From positions 2,251,001 through 2,315,000 of the forward strand of contig NZ_VISL01000001.1 in NCBI RefSeq assembly GCF_007827465.1: a DNA stretch of 64,000 nucleotides, read 5' to 3'. Position numbers and translations under genes: made by a program. The notes beneath the pieces are model-generated. The model was not told the DNA's origin and did no database searches. It saw only the letters and a list, made by a program, of their open reading frames with translations. This document shows positions 35,585-44,421 of this stretch, piece by piece. Origin of the DNA: Dokdonia sp. Hel_I_53 (GTDB lineage Bacteria; Bacteroidota; Bacteroidia; Flavobacteriales; Flavobacteriaceae). How positions within the stretch are numbered: position 1 is the first letter of the stretch; each line of letters opens with the position of its first letter.

Positions 35585-35618
35585 TATCAGAAATGATTAA
35601 GGTAAATTCAAAGTTTTC

Positions 35619-36872
35619 ATGATATATACATATGATGTGATAATTGTAGGGGGAGGTGCAGCAGGTTTCTATACTGCACTTAATCTAGCGGAGCGCACAC
35701 CTCATCTCAACATCGCTATTTTAGAGCGTGGAAAAGAGGTGCTCACTAAAGTTAAAATTTCTGGTGGAGGTCGTTGCAATGTCACTCATGCTCAGTTCAT
35801 CCCGAAGGAACTTTCAAAAATGTACCCAAGAGGACAAAAAGAACTATTAGGTCCCTTCCATACATTTATGACCGGGGACACAGTAGGCTGGTTTGAAGAT
35901 CGGGGTGTACCTTTAAAAATTGAAGAAGATGGAAGAATGTTTCCAGAAACAGATTCTTCTCAAACTATCATAGATTGTTTTTTAAGAGAGGCAAAAAAAC
36001 ATAAAGTACATATTCTTACAAAGCATACCGTTAAAGAAGTAACTCATCAAGAGGACGCGGTACGCTTTAAGAGTCAAAAAAGCTCTCTATTCACATTAAA
36101 TACCAATCAAGGTATATTTGAGTGTCGTCAACTTGTTATAGCAACTGGGAGTAACCCTAAGATATGGAATACCCTAAAAGGGTTTGATCACAATATTATA
36201 CCTCCGGTGGCATCTTTATTTACTTTTAATATCGAAGACGAGCGAATAAATGATCTTATGGGCCTCGCTACAAACGTTTCTATAAAAGTGATTGATACAA
36301 AGCTCAAGTCTCAGGGGCCGTTACTTATCACACACTGGGGTATGAGTGGTCCAGCAATTCTTAAGCTTTCTGCCTGGGGCGCCAGAGACCTAGCAAACTT
36401 TCACTATAAATTTAAAATAGAAATAAACTGGTTAGAAAATTATTTACCAGAAGAAGCTCAAGAAGAATTATTTAACTTAAAAATGAAATATGCAAAGCAA
36501 TCTCCTTATACCTATGCCCAATTGGGTCTTCCAAAAAGATTGTGGCAAAATATATTAAAAGCTTCTTTAATCTCGTTAGATCAAACCTGGGCAAACTTGA
36601 CGAAAAAACAGTTAATAGCTATAAGTTTTGAGCTTACACGAGCAACCTATGAAGTGCAGGGAAAGAGTACATTTAAAGAAGAGTTTGTAACTGCTGGTGG
36701 AGTAGCGCTCAATGAGGTAAATTTTAAGACTTTTGAAAGTAAAAAATGTAGTAACTTATATCTTGCGGGAGAGGTACTTAATATTGATGCAATAACAGGT
36801 GGGTACAATTTTCAAAATGCTTGGACAGGCGGTTATATGGCAGCGCAAGCAATCGCTTTAAAAAACAAATAA
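35619..36872 (+). CDS. BaiN/HI0933-family FAD-dependent oxidoreductase
   Basis: A 417-residue flavoprotein. The N-terminal dinucleotide-binding motif VIIVGGGAAGFYTA (residues 7-20) is followed by VKISGGGRCNVTH, the hallmark of the HI0933/YhiN/BaiN family. A central inserted substrate domain (about 190-345) and the C-terminal FAD segment (GGVALNEVNF..YLAGEVLNIDAITGGYNFQNA) complete the fold. BaiN is described as a bile-acid reductase in gut clostridia; for marine Bacteroidota the substrate is unknown. The DUF4174 gene begins at the next base after its stop, so they are probably co-transcribed. Confidence 0.9.
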   Translation: MIYTYDVIIVGGGAAGFYTALNLAERTPHLNIAILERGKEVLTKVKISGGGRCNVTHAQFIPKELSKMYPRGQKELLGPFHTFMTGDTVGWFEDRGVPLKIEEDGRMFPETDSSQTIIDCFLREAKKHKVHILTKHTVKEVTHQEDAVRFKSQKSSLFTLNTNQGIFECRQLVIATGSNPKIWNTLKGFDHNIIPPVASLFTFNIEDERINDLMGLATNVSIKVIDTKLKSQGPLLITHWGMSGPAILKLSAWGARDLANFHYKFKIEINWLENYLPEEAQEELFNLKMKYAKQSPYTYAQLGLPKRLWQNILKASLISLDQTWANLTKKQLIAISFELTRATYEVQGKSTFKEEFVTAGGVALNEVNFKTFESKKCSNLYLAGEVLNIDAITGGYNFQNAWTGGYMAAQAIALKNK

Positions 36873-37278
36873 ATGCTAATAAAAATTATCCTATTAATCT
36901 TTTTACCTATGACTTTGATAAGCCAAAATTTAAAAGACCTCCAATGGAAAAAACGTGCAGTACTTATTGTTGCACCTACATTTGAAAATGAAAAGGCGCA
37001 AAATCAAGCAAAATCAAGCAAAATTACTTGAAAACATTAAAAAGAAATTTAAAGAATACAAACTGTGTCTAATTGAGCATACAAATCAGGGAGAAAGGAC
37101 AGATTTCGGAGCTATTGAGGACGCTCATGTAACAGAGGAAATAAAAGGCTTTAAAGTATTTCTCGTAGGACTAGATGGTTCTGTTAAATTGGAGAGTAGT
37201 GAGGTAGAACCAGCTCAAAAATTCTTAGACCTCATCGACTCAATGCCTATGAGGCGTAATGAACTCAATGATCACTAG
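36873..37278 (+). pseudogene. DUF4174 gene broken by a 10-base tandem duplication
   Basis: An ATG at 36873, directly after the preceding stop, opens a signal-peptide-like start (MLIKIILLIFLPMTLISQ) and NLKDLQWKKRAVLIVAPTFE, the DUF4174 N-terminus. The frame stops shortly after a tandem repeat at 36998-37024, while the remaining family sequence (KVFLVGLDGSVKLESSE and the end IDSMPMRRNEL) continues in another frame to 37278. Removing exactly one 10-base unit joins the halves into a 131-residue protein with normal DUF4174 length. The small family is secreted, of unknown function. The break may be recent or phase-variable; an assembly error cannot be ruled out. Confidence 0.85.
36998..37024. repeat. 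10-base tandem repeat (2.7 copies) causing a frameshift
   Basis: The unit AAATCAAGCA occurs twice in tandem at 37001-37020, with partial matches GCA before and AAAT after. The extra copy shifts the DUF4174 reading frame. Confidence 0.95.
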
Positions 37279-37327
37279 CAAAAGAGATCTTGTGCGATAA
37301 AATCTAGCTAAATAAAAAATTTATTGA

Positions 37328-37804
37328 TTAGTTGAGTCTCCAGATTTCAAAATTAAGTGCTGTAGCTAAGATAATCCATAACAAATAAGGAACAAGAAGT
37401 AAAGCAGCCCATTTATCTACTACTTTAAACCATTTAATGGTGAATATTAAGAGGATTAAAAGCCCTATGATATCTAATAAAGCCAAAAATGGCTCCTGAA
37501 AGCCAAAAAATATTATACTCCAGAGCGCATTAAGTATGAGCTGAAATCCAAAATGATACATTGCAATCTTTACCCATTTGTGGTAAAATCCTTTGTTCCA
37601 CACAATTGCTGCAGCGACACCCATCATAATATATAATGTAATCCATACGGGTCCAAACACCCAGTTAGGGGGACTCCATACAGGCTTATTTAGTCCTAAA
37701 AACCACGTGTCAATTGTAGTTTGTGTTGCTAGTGCCCCAAGAACTCCTACTAGTAAGCAAATCGCGACACTTAAAATAATTCTAATAAGAAAATCTTTAC
37801 TCAT
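37328..37804 (-). CDS. TspO/MBR-family tryptophan-rich sensory protein
   Basis: A 158-residue membrane protein with five hydrophobic segments. The family sequence NKPVWSPPNWVFGPVWITLY (residues about 40-59) is the signature TspO stretch around helix 2, and Trp and Pro residues recur throughout. TspO proteins bind porphyrins and other hydrophobic ligands and have been linked to stress and tetrapyrrole control. The gene is divergent from mvaD with 90 bases between starts. Not part of an evident operon. Confidence 0.93.
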   Translation of the reverse strand: MSKDFLIRIILSVAICLLVGVLGALATQTTIDTWFLGLNKPVWSPPNWVFGPVWITLYIMMGVAAAIVWNKGFYHKWVKIAMYHFGFQLILNALWSIIFFGFQEPFLALLDIIGLLILLIFTIKWFKVVDKWAALLLVPYLLWIILATALNFEIWRLN

Positions 37805-37867
37805 AAGGTTAGCTGATTGCTGCTAAGTTAATAAATTCTGTATTATAACATTCCACCTTCTTATTCC

Positions 37868-37875
37868 TATCTTTG
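37868..37875 (+). promoter_or_regulatory. -7 element of the mvaD promoter
   Basis: TATCTTTG matches TAnnTTTG 19 bases before the mvaD start codon. No TTG is present at the standard -33 distance. Confidence 0.5.
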
Positions 37876-37894
37876 TATAAACACTTTTAAAAGA

Positions 37895-38977
37895 ATGACT
37901 CAAAGCGATTTTGTTCCATTCGGAACCTTTAATCTGTTATCAGAGGGAGTGGTATCCTATCAATCACCAAGTAATATTGCGTTAGTAAAATATTGGGGTA
38001 AGCACGGAGAGCAACTCCCACAAAACACAAGTCTTAGTTTTACACTATCTAATTGTTTCACTAAAACTAGGTTGTCGTTTAAGCAAAAGTCTGATACTTC
38101 AAATAAAGTAAGGTTTAAAGTACTACTGGACGATAAGGAAGAACCTAGCTTTGTTCCTAAAATCAAAAAATTTTTCAATCGAATTGAAAAGTATCTTCCA
38201 TTTATTAATAATTATGATTTTAGAATTGAAACTTCTAATTCATTTCCTCATAGTTCTGGAATTGCAAGTTCTGCATCAGGGATGAGTGCCCTGGCTGCGT
38301 GTCTTATGGAGATGGAAAAAATCCTTAGACCAGAAATTTCTAAGGAATATTTAATTAATAAAACTAGTTTTCTAGCGCGTCTAGGTTCTGGCAGCGCTTG
38401 TCGGAGCTTAGAGGGGCCACTCGTGGTTTGGGGTAAGCACCCTGATGTAGAAGGTAGCAGTGATTTGTTTGGTGTTAGCTATCAGGGCGAGGTTCATAAA
38501 AATTTTAAGAATTATCAAGACACAGTACTGCTAGTAGATAAAGGAGAGAAGCAAGTGAGTAGTACGATAGGTCACAATTTAATGCACGATCATGCCTATG
38601 CACAAGCAAGATTCAGACAGGCTAACACAAACCTTTCTAAATTACTGTCAGTATTAAAATCTGGAGATCAAGATGCTTTTATAAAAATTATAGAAAGCGA
38701 GGCACTTACGTTACATGCTATGATGATGACTAGTCATCCATACTTTATATTAATGAAGCCTAATACTCTTGAGATTATTAATGATTTATGGAACTATCGT
38801 GATCAAACTGGTTCAAAAGTATGTTTCACACTTGATGCTGGAGCTAATGTTCATGTATTGTATCCAGAAAATGAAATAAAAGATATTCATAACTTCATTG
38901 ATCAAAAGTTATCAAAGTATTGCCAAAATGGGCACTATATTAATGATAACGTGGGGAGTGGAGCAAAAAAACTGTAA
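37895..38977 (+). CDS. mvaD: Diphosphomevalonate decarboxylase
   Basis: A 360-residue GHMP-superfamily enzyme. SPSNIALVKYWGKH (residues about 26-39) contains the Lys-Tyr-Trp-Gly-Lys motif typical of mevalonate diphosphate decarboxylase. The ATP-binding motif PHSSGIASSASGMSALA includes the phosphate-binding glycine/serine loop, and SGSACRS and FTLDAGANVHVLYP match later family blocks. It decarboxylates mevalonate 5-diphosphate to isopentenyl diphosphate, the last step of the mevalonate pathway that Flavobacteriaceae use. The next gene encodes a GHMP kinase of the same pathway. Confidence 0.95.
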   Translation: MTQSDFVPFGTFNLLSEGVVSYQSPSNIALVKYWGKHGEQLPQNTSLSFTLSNCFTKTRLSFKQKSDTSNKVRFKVLLDDKEEPSFVPKIKKFFNRIEKYLPFINNYDFRIETSNSFPHSSGIASSASGMSALAACLMEMEKILRPEISKEYLINKTSFLARLGSGSACRSLEGPLVVWGKHPDVEGSSDLFGVSYQGEVHKNFKNYQDTVLLVDKGEKQVSSTIGHNLMHDHAYAQARFRQANTNLSKLLSVLKSGDQDAFIKIIESEALTLHAMMMTSHPYFILMKPNTLEIINDLWNYRDQTGSKVCFTLDAGANVHVLYPENEIKDIHNFIDQKLSKYCQNGHYINDNVGSGAKKL

Positions 38978-39004
38978 ATTTGTAATTCACAATTCCTGCC
39001 CCAT

Positions 39005-39943
39005 ATGAAAGGACCACTTTTTTATTCAAAAATTCTCCTGTTTGGAGAATACGGTATTATTAAAGACTCAAAAGGTCTTGCGATTCCATATAATTTTTAC
39101 AATGGTGCGCTCAAAATAGAGGAGAATCCTAGTGATTCTGCTCGAAAGTCTAATGGTCACTTACTGAAATTTGCTAAGTATTTAAAGGATTTGATGGAAG
39201 CAAGGCCAGAGCTTGTTACTTTTGAAATAGATCAAATGCTTATTGATATTGAGGTAGGTATGTATTTTGATTCTAGCATCCCTCAAGGATATGGAGTGGG
39301 TAGTAGTGGTGCCCTCGTTGCTGCACTTTACGATAAATATGCCGTAAATAAGATTACAATTTTAGAAAATCTAACACTTGATAAATTATTGCAGCTTAAG
39401 GAGATTTTTGGCGCTATGGAGTCCTTTTTTCACGGAAAATCATCTGGTTTAGATCCACTTAATAGTTACTTAAGCTTACCTATACTTATCAATAGTAAGG
39501 ATAATATAGAGCCGGCAGGAATTCCTTCTCAAGCTGAAAAAGGAACAGGTGCGGTATTTTTATTAGACAGTGGCATGGTAGGCGAAACGGCTCCTATGGT
39601 GCATATTTTTATGGAAAACATGAAGCAAGATGGTTTTAGATCCATGCTCAAAAACCAATTTGTTAAACATACAGATGCTTGTGTAGAAGATTTTTTAAAT
39701 GGAGATGTAAAATCCTTATTTGGAAATGTAAAACAACTCTCTAAAGTGGTACTTAACAACTTTAAACCAATGATACCTGCGCAATTTCATAAATTATGGA
39801 AACAAGGAATAGAAAGTAATGATTATTACTTAAAGCTCTGTGGCTCTGGAGGAGGAGGCTATATGTTAGGGTTTACAGAAGATTTAGAAAAAGCTCAAAA
39901 AGCACTTAAAGGTTACCAATTAGAGGTAGTTTATACTTTTTAG
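39005..39943 (+). CDS. Mevalonate kinase-like GHMP kinase
   Basis: A 312-residue GHMP kinase. SKILLFGEYGIIKDSKG (residues 8-24) is the N-terminal substrate motif of mevalonate kinases, IPQGYGVGSSGALVAALYD (about 93-111) is the ATP-binding loop, and LCGSGGGGYMLGF near the C-terminus is the third GHMP motif. Phosphomevalonate kinase is less likely but is a close family. It lies 27 bases after mvaD and is probably in the same transcript. A TAAATTTG lies at 38975-38982, just upstream, and might add an internal promoter. Confidence 0.87.
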   Translation: MKGPLFYSKILLFGEYGIIKDSKGLAIPYNFYNGALKIEENPSDSARKSNGHLLKFAKYLKDLMEARPELVTFEIDQMLIDIEVGMYFDSSIPQGYGVGSSGALVAALYDKYAVNKITILENLTLDKLLQLKEIFGAMESFFHGKSSGLDPLNSYLSLPILINSKDNIEPAGIPSQAEKGTGAVFLLDSGMVGETAPMVHIFMENMKQDGFRSMLKNQFVKHTDACVEDFLNGDVKSLFGNVKQLSKVVLNNFKPMIPAQFHKLWKQGIESNDYYLKLCGSGGGGYMLGFTEDLEKAQKALKGYQLEVVYTF

Positions 39944-39976
39944 CAAACTTTATTTAAGAATTTAATAGGGGAGTCT

Positions 39977-40882
39977 ATGCTTTCGCGAAAAAACAAACGT
40001 TTTATCCTTAAGTTAGTCAGCCTTATATCTGTTGTACGTGGTTATAATATTCTTATAATCGTCATTGCGCAATACCTTACTTCTATATTTATATTAGCAC
40101 CTGACCTTCGCTTGAGGGATATCCTCTTTGATATAAATTTATTTTTTATTGTCTTAGCAGGTGTATTTACTATTGCTGCCGGATATATTATAAATAACTT
40201 TTATGATTCTGAAAAGGATCTGATAAACCGACCACGAAAGACTATGATAGATAGATTAGTGAGTCAGAATACTAAACTTTCTATATATTTTGTATTAAAT
40301 TTTTTGGCAGTTATTGCAGCTAGTTACGTGTCTTTTAGAGCAGTAGTCTTCTATTCACTTTATATTTTTGGTATATGGATTTATTCTCACAAGCTTAAAA
40401 AAATACCATTTGCAGGTAATCTAGTCGCTGCAACATTAGCAATTACTCCATTTTTTGCGGTTTTCATCTATTATGGTAATCTTGCTCCAGTCATTTTTGT
40501 ACACGGATCGTTTTTGTTTTTAGTCATCGCCATGCGTGAGATGGTAAAAGATTTGGAAAATTTAAAAGGAGATCTCGTACTTAATTACAGAACCATACCT
40601 GTCATTTTTGGTGTTAAGACTTCAAAATGGTTGCTTACCATTCTTGCTGGATTAACAGTTGTACCTATATATTTCTTGGTAAACTATTATGCGTTGGGAT
40701 ATATGGGGATTTACTTTTATGGTAGCGTAGTGCTCTTAATAGTCTTTTTGAGTATTCTATGGATTTCAGTTTCACGACCACATTATATCTTATTACATAA
40801 TATTCTAAAATTTATTATCGTATCTGGAGTCTTTTGTATTATTCTCTTAGATGCCAGTGTAGTCCTGAATAGAATTTTTTAG
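39977..40882 (+). CDS. UbiA-family prenyltransferase (geranylgeranylglycerol-phosphate type)
   Basis: A 301-residue membrane protein with about eight hydrophobic segments. The first Asp-rich motif NNFYDSEKDLINRP (about residues 73-86) and the second, MVKDLENLKGD (about 189-199), bind the magnesium-diphosphate of a prenyl donor in UbiA enzymes. Flavobacterial relatives next to mevalonate genes are usually annotated as geranylgeranylglycerol-phosphate geranylgeranyltransferase; the acceptor cannot be confirmed. The N-terminus MLSRK is encoded by a half copy of the genome-repeated palindrome. It lies 33 bases downstream of the GHMP kinase, suggesting one isoprenoid operon. Confidence 0.85.
   Translation: MLSRKNKRFILKLVSLISVVRGYNILIIVIAQYLTSIFILAPDLRLRDILFDINLFFIVLAGVFTIAAGYIINNFYDSEKDLINRPRKTMIDRLVSQNTKLSIYFVLNFLAVIAASYVSFRAVVFYSLYIFGIWIYSHKLKKIPFAGNLVAATLAITPFFAVFIYYGNLAPVIFVHGSFLFLVIAMREMVKDLENLKGDLVLNYRTIPVIFGVKTSKWLLTILAGLTVVPIYFLVNYYALGYMGIYFYGSVVLLIVFLSILWISVSRPHYILLHNILKFIIVSGVFCIILLDASVVLNRIF
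39978..39993. repeat. Repeated palindrome, half copy 11 (covers a start codon)
   Basis: TGCTTTCGCGAAAAAA retains the left half and centre. It includes part of the ATG of the UbiA-family gene and encodes its first residues MLSRK. Confidence 0.7.
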
Positions 40883-40889
40883 AAGTAAC

Positions 40890-40905
40890 CGCTTTCGCGA
40901 AAGCA
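40890..40905. repeat. Repeated palindrome, copy 12 (intergenic)
   Basis: CGCTTTCGCGAAAGCA lies eight bases after the UbiA-family stop codon. Confidence 0.9.
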
Positions 40906-40918
40906 AAAATAAGAGCAT

Positions 40919-40945
40919 AAAAAAAGGCTTGCTTTAGCAAACCTT
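40919..40945 (-). terminator. Terminator of the cold-shock gene
   Basis: On the minus strand AAGGTTTGC pairs with GCAAGCCTT (one G-U) around a TAAA loop, followed by a run of T, 31 bases after the cold-shock stop codon. Confidence 0.8.
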
Positions 40946-40976
40946 CTTCTTAATCGTAAAAAAGTATCTATCTTGT

Positions 40977-41171
40977 TTATGACACTACAGTAACTTGTGC
41001 TGCTGTCAATCCTTTTCTTCCTTCTTCTTCTACGTACTCAACTTTGTCTCCTTCGTTGATAGTTTCACCGTTAAGACCTGTAACGTGTACAAAGATGTCT
41101 TTACCAGTGTCGTCGTTTGTTATGAAACCATAACCTTTTGACTCATTGAAAAATTTAACTGTTCCTTCCAT
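40977..41171 (-). CDS. Cold-shock protein (CspA family)
   Basis: The protein is 64 residues from ATG at 41171 (MEGTVKFFNESKGYGFI). The upstream extension of the frame to 41201 is not typical of the family. RNP1-like KGYGFI and RNP2-like IFVHVTG are both present on an OB-fold of the usual length. Cold-shock proteins bind single-stranded nucleic acids and melt RNA structure. It is monocistronic and followed by a strong terminator. Confidence 0.95.
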   Translation of the reverse strand: MEGTVKFFNESKGYGFITNDDTGKDIFVHVTGLNGETINEGDKVEYVEEEGRKGLTAAQVTVVS

Positions 41172-41307
41172 TGTAATAAATAAGTAATTAATAAAGTGCA
41201 AACTTACACTATTATTTGTTAACCAATAGTTATGCCACTATTTTATTTGAGTAAAGTGATTGGTTTTTAGAATGTTTCAACCTAAGAAGTGTAAAAATGT
41301 GAAAATC

Positions 41308-41580
41308 TTACTTCTCAGTATTCTGCTCTTTACTATTATTATAATCTCTCATTTTTTGAAAAGCCTCATCTGTAAGCATATAGTCTTTTACTTTGCGATC
41401 CTTCCATCTGTGGTAAATAAATGTAGGCATCAAAATGAAAAATCCACCAGCAATAGAAAATCCAATAAACTTATGACCGAGGGCAAGATCAACATTGTCT
41501 TTGCAGTAAAATCCATAGGCAAGCATACCTGCGAGTATAAAAAATAATACTATAATAAAAAGGCGTCTTGTTTTATGCAC
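41308..41580 (-). CDS. Small two-helix membrane protein downstream of aspS
   Basis: A 90-residue protein with two hydrophobic segments (about residues 6-24 and 39-56), joined by a short loop, and a charged C-terminal tail ([13 protein letters not shown] onward). I recognise no domain. Its start overlaps the aspS stop by 8 bases, so it is translated from the aspS transcript. The overlap, the membrane topology and the absence of a competing frame on either strand support a real gene. Function unknown. Confidence 0.75.
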   Translation of the reverse strand: MHKTRRLFIIVLFFILAGMLAYGFYCKDNVDLALGHKFIGFSIAGGFFILMPTFIYHRWKDRKVKDYMLTDEAFQKMRDYNNSKEQNTEK

Positions 41581-43321
41581 GTAACTTCAAATTAAGCTCT
41601 TTCAACTGTTCTTCATTTAGAGGTGCTGGAGCATCAATCATTACGTCACGACCGCTATTGTTTTTTGGGAAAGCAATAAAGTCACGTATGGTTTCTTGCC
41701 CTCCTAGAATAGCAACAAGTCTATCGAGTCCAAAAGCAAGACCACCGTGTGGTGGTGCTCCATACTCAAAAGCGTCCATTAGGAACCCAAACTGCGCCTT
41801 TGCTTCCTCTTCAGAAAAGCCTAGGTGACGTAGCATGATAGCCTGTGTTTCTTTATCGTGTATACGAATAGAACCTCCACCTATCTCGTTACCGTTAAGC
41901 ACAAGATCGTAAGCGTTTGCTTTTACTTCGCCAGGTTTTGTGTCAAGTAATTCTATTTGACCAGGTTTTGGAGAGGTAAATGGGTGGTGCATTGCGTGGT
42001 AATGTCCAGTCTCTTCATCTAACTCAAGTAATGGGAAATCTATCACCCACAACGGTGCAAACTCATCTGGCTTGCGTAGTCCTAAGCGCTCTGCAAGCTC
42101 CATACGTAGCGCACTCATCTGTACGCGTACTTTGTTAGTTTCACCAGAAAGTATACAAATTAGATCGCCTTTTTGAGCGCCTGTTACTTCTGCCCACTTT
42201 GCAAGATCTTCTTGATCATAAAATTTATCTACAGAAGATTTAAAGCTTCCATCGTCATTGCAACGAGAGTACACCATACCAAGTGCTCCTACTTGTGGGC
42301 GTTTTACCCACTCGATAATTTTATCAATTTCTTTGCGAGTATAAGAGTTACCTCCCGGAACCGCAATTCCAACAACTAGTTCTGCATTGTTAAATACACC
42401 AAAGTCTTTATGTTGTGCTACTTCATTAAGTTCGCCAAACTCCATCCCAAAGCGAATGTCTGGCTTGTCATTACCATATAAGCGCATGGCATCATCGTAT
42501 AGCATACGTGGGAACTTTTCAATCTCTACCCCATTTACTTCCTTAAGTAAGTGACGAGTAAGCCCTTCAAAAATGTTTAAAATATCTTCTTGCTCTACAA
42601 AGGCCATTTCACAATCTATCTGTGTGAACTCTGGCTGTCTGTCTGCACGTAGATCTTCGTCTCTAAAACATTTTACAATCTGGAAGTATTTATCCATACC
42701 ACCCACCATAAGCAATTGCTTAAAGGTTTGTGGTGATTGCGGTAATGCATAAAATTGTCCTTCATTCATACGAGAAGGTACTACAAAATCACGCGCTCCC
42801 TCTGGAGTAGATTTTATAAGGTAAGGAGTCTCAACTTCAATAAAATCTTGCTCAGATAAATATTTACGTACTTCAAGAGCCACGCGGTGTCTAAAGATAA
42901 GACTCTCACGTACTGGCTTTCGGCGTATGTCTAAGTAACGATACTTCATACGCAGGTCTTCTCCACCATCTGTCTCATCTTCAATAGTAAAAGGAGGTGT
43001 AAGAGAAGCATTGAGTATTTCTAATTTTGATACTAATAACTCTATGTCTCCAGTAGCGATATTAGGGTTTTTAGAATCACGCTCAACGACGGTGCCAGTA
43101 ACCTGTATGACAAACTCACGTCCCAGTTTGCGTGCTTCTTCCATAAGAGCGGCATCTGTACGTTCTTGGTCAAAAACAAGTTGTGTCATCCCGTAACGAT
43201 CTCGTAGATCTACCCAGATGATAAATCCTTTATCTCTAGACTTTTGTACCCATCCAGCGAGGGTTACTTTTTTATTTATATCTGTAGCGCGTAAGCTTCC
43301 GTTGTTGTGTGTTCTGTACAT
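41573..43321 (-). CDS. aspS: Aspartyl-tRNA synthetase
   Basis: A 582-residue class II synthetase. The N-terminal OB-fold anticodon-binding domain (about residues 15-100, [20 protein letters not shown]) is followed by motif 1, motif 2 ([18 protein letters not shown]) and motif 3 ([16 protein letters not shown]). The long bacterial GAD insertion lies between motifs 2 and 3. It charges tRNA-Asp; whether it also charges tRNA-Asn depends on the presence of an Asn synthetase, not visible here. It has its own promoter region upstream and is co-transcribed with a small membrane protein. Confidence 0.98.
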   Translation of the reverse strand: MYRTHNNGSLRATDINKKVTLAGWVQKSRDKGFIIWVDLRDRYGMTQLVFDQERTDAALMEEARKLGREFVIQVTGTVVERDSKNPNIATGDIELLVSKLEILNASLTPPFTIEDETDGGEDLRMKYRYLDIRRKPVRESLIFRHRVALEVRKYLSEQDFIEVETPYLIKSTPEGARDFVVPSRMNEGQFYALPQSPQTFKQLLMVGGMDKYFQIVKCFRDEDLRADRQPEFTQIDCEMAFVEQEDILNIFEGLTRHLLKEVNGVEIEKFPRMLYDDAMRLYGNDKPDIRFGMEFGELNEVAQHKDFGVFNNAELVVGIAVPGGNSYTRKEIDKIIEWVKRPQVGALGMVYSRCNDDGSFKSSVDKFYDQEDLAKWAEVTGAQKGDLICILSGETNKVRVQMSALRMELAERLGLRKPDEFAPLWVIDFPLLELDEETGHYHAMHHPFTSPKPGQIELLDTKPGEVKANAYDLVLNGNEIGGGSIRIHDKETQAIMLRHLGFSEEEAKAQFGFLMDAFEYGAPPHGGLAFGLDRLVAILGGQETIRDFIAFPKNNSGRDVMIDAPAPLNEEQLKELNLKLRA

Positions 43322-43345
43322 AATTGTGACTCAATTTGAGATCTG

Positions 43346-43353
43346 CAAAAATA
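43346..43353 (-). promoter_or_regulatory. -7 element of the aspS promoter
   Basis: On the minus strand TATTTTTG matches TAnnTTTG, 25 bases before the aspS start codon. A -33 TTG is not seen at standard spacing. Confidence 0.45.
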
Positions 43354-43421
43354 GAAATACTAGAGGTGATTTGTAGTATTATAAATTACAAATATCAATC
43401 TCAGTATTGAAAATGTGCGAG

Positions 43422-43441
43422 TACGCTTTCGCGAAAGCGTA
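43422..43441. repeat. Repeated palindrome, copy 13 (perfect, intergenic)
   Basis: Core CGCTTTCGCGAAAGCG at 43424-43439 with symmetric TA flanks, between the divergent aspS and DUF3050 genes. Confidence 0.95.
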
Positions 43442-43515
43442 TGTAAATCTTATCTCAGCTCATTAATTAGAAAATTAAGCAAGTAAAAATCCGTGGAGGT
43501 TCTTTTTTACGTAGT

Positions 43516-43523
43516 TATTTTTG
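43516..43523 (+). promoter_or_regulatory. -7 element of the DUF3050 gene promoter
   Basis: TATTTTTG matches TAnnTTTG 16 bases upstream of the start codon at 43540. Confidence 0.45.
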
Positions 43524-43539
43524 TAATAAATAACTAAAC

Positions 43540-44325
43540 ATGATCCAACATATAGAAGACGAATTGCAGCCGCTGAGGGCTAAACTTTTACAACATCCTT
43601 TGTACACCCATATCAAAACTCCAAATGATCTATCTGTCTTTATGGAGTATCATGTTTATGCAGTTTGGGATTTTATGTCTCTGTTAAAAGCCCTTCAAAA
43701 TGGCTTGACGTGTACTACTTTGCCTTGGAAACCGGTGGGGAACCCAGAAGTGAGATATTTGATAAATGAAATTGTACTTGCTGAAGAAACGGATATCAAC
43801 CGGGAGGGTAACAGGCAAAGTCACTATGAGATGTATATAGATGCCATGCGTAAAGCGGGGGCAGATATAGAAGGTGTTACCAATTTCATACGTGCAGATT
43901 TTACAGCTATAGATCTTAGGGATACTATCAAAAAGCTACCTCTACCTATAGCTCAATTTTTGCAATTTACATTTGAGGTTATTGCAAACGGGAAAATGCA
44001 TGAAATTGCGGCAGCTTTTACCTTTGGTAGGGAAGATCTAATTCCTAAGATGTTTACTGTTATAATACGTAACATTCAGGAGCATTTTCCAGAAAAAGAT
44101 CTTGCCGATTTTAAATACTATTTTGATAGGCATATTGAACTAGATGAAGATGAACACGGGCCTATGGCTTTAGAGATGATACGTCAACTCTGTGGAGGTA
44201 ATGCTACAAAATGGCAAGAAGTACTTGAGGTTTCAAAGAAAGCGCTGGAGGTGAGAGTCGCTTTGTGGGATGGTATTTTAAAAGAGATTTTAAAGAAAAA
44301 AGAAAATCTAGAGTCTATAGTGTAA
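43540..44325 (+). CDS. DUF3050 protein, heme-oxygenase-like fold
   Basis: A 261-residue soluble protein matching DUF3050. Conserved acidic and His-containing helices are visible: LSVFMEYHVYAVWDFMSLLK (residues 29-48), INEIVLAEETDI, YFDRHIELDEDEHGPMALEM near 207-226. These fit the heme-oxygenase-like diiron fold, in which Glu and His residues from such helices bind metal. The reaction is unknown. It is convergent with hemD and separated from it by a strong bidirectional terminator. Confidence 0.85.
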   Translation: MIQHIEDELQPLRAKLLQHPLYTHIKTPNDLSVFMEYHVYAVWDFMSLLKALQNGLTCTTLPWKPVGNPEVRYLINEIVLAEETDINREGNRQSHYEMYIDAMRKAGADIEGVTNFIRADFTAIDLRDTIKKLPLPIAQFLQFTFEVIANGKMHEIAAAFTFGREDLIPKMFTVIIRNIQEHFPEKDLADFKYYFDRHIELDEDEHGPMALEMIRQLCGGNATKWQEVLEVSKKALEVRVALWDGILKEILKKKENLESIV

Positions 44326-44374
44326 TCAAAATAAATGCTAGCAATAGTTGAAGTTATTGCTATTATATAAACTA

Positions 44375-44399
44375 AAAAACCCGCAAATTGCGGGTTTTT
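44375..44399. terminator. Bidirectional terminator
   Basis: AAAAACCCGC and GCGGGTTTTT pair around the loop AAATT, with A and T runs on the correct sides for both the plus-strand DUF3050 gene and the minus-strand hemD gene. Confidence 0.9.
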
Positions 44400-44421
44400 A
44401 ATTATGTATTAGGAAGGAAAA

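Larger units (their letters stand above)
35211..35618. other. Regulatory region between susC and the flavoprotein gene
   Basis: This 408-base AT-rich stretch contains the susC promoter side with the operator at 35325-35344 and palindrome copy 10 at 35569. No convincing TAnnTTTG element for susC is seen, which is compatible with an activator or an alternative sigma factor. Confidence 0.6.

Noticed and set aside
41260..41547. 95-codon open frame antisense to the small membrane protein gene
   Set aside because: The opposite strand has a gene coupled to aspS by overlap, with clear membrane segments, which explains the frame better.
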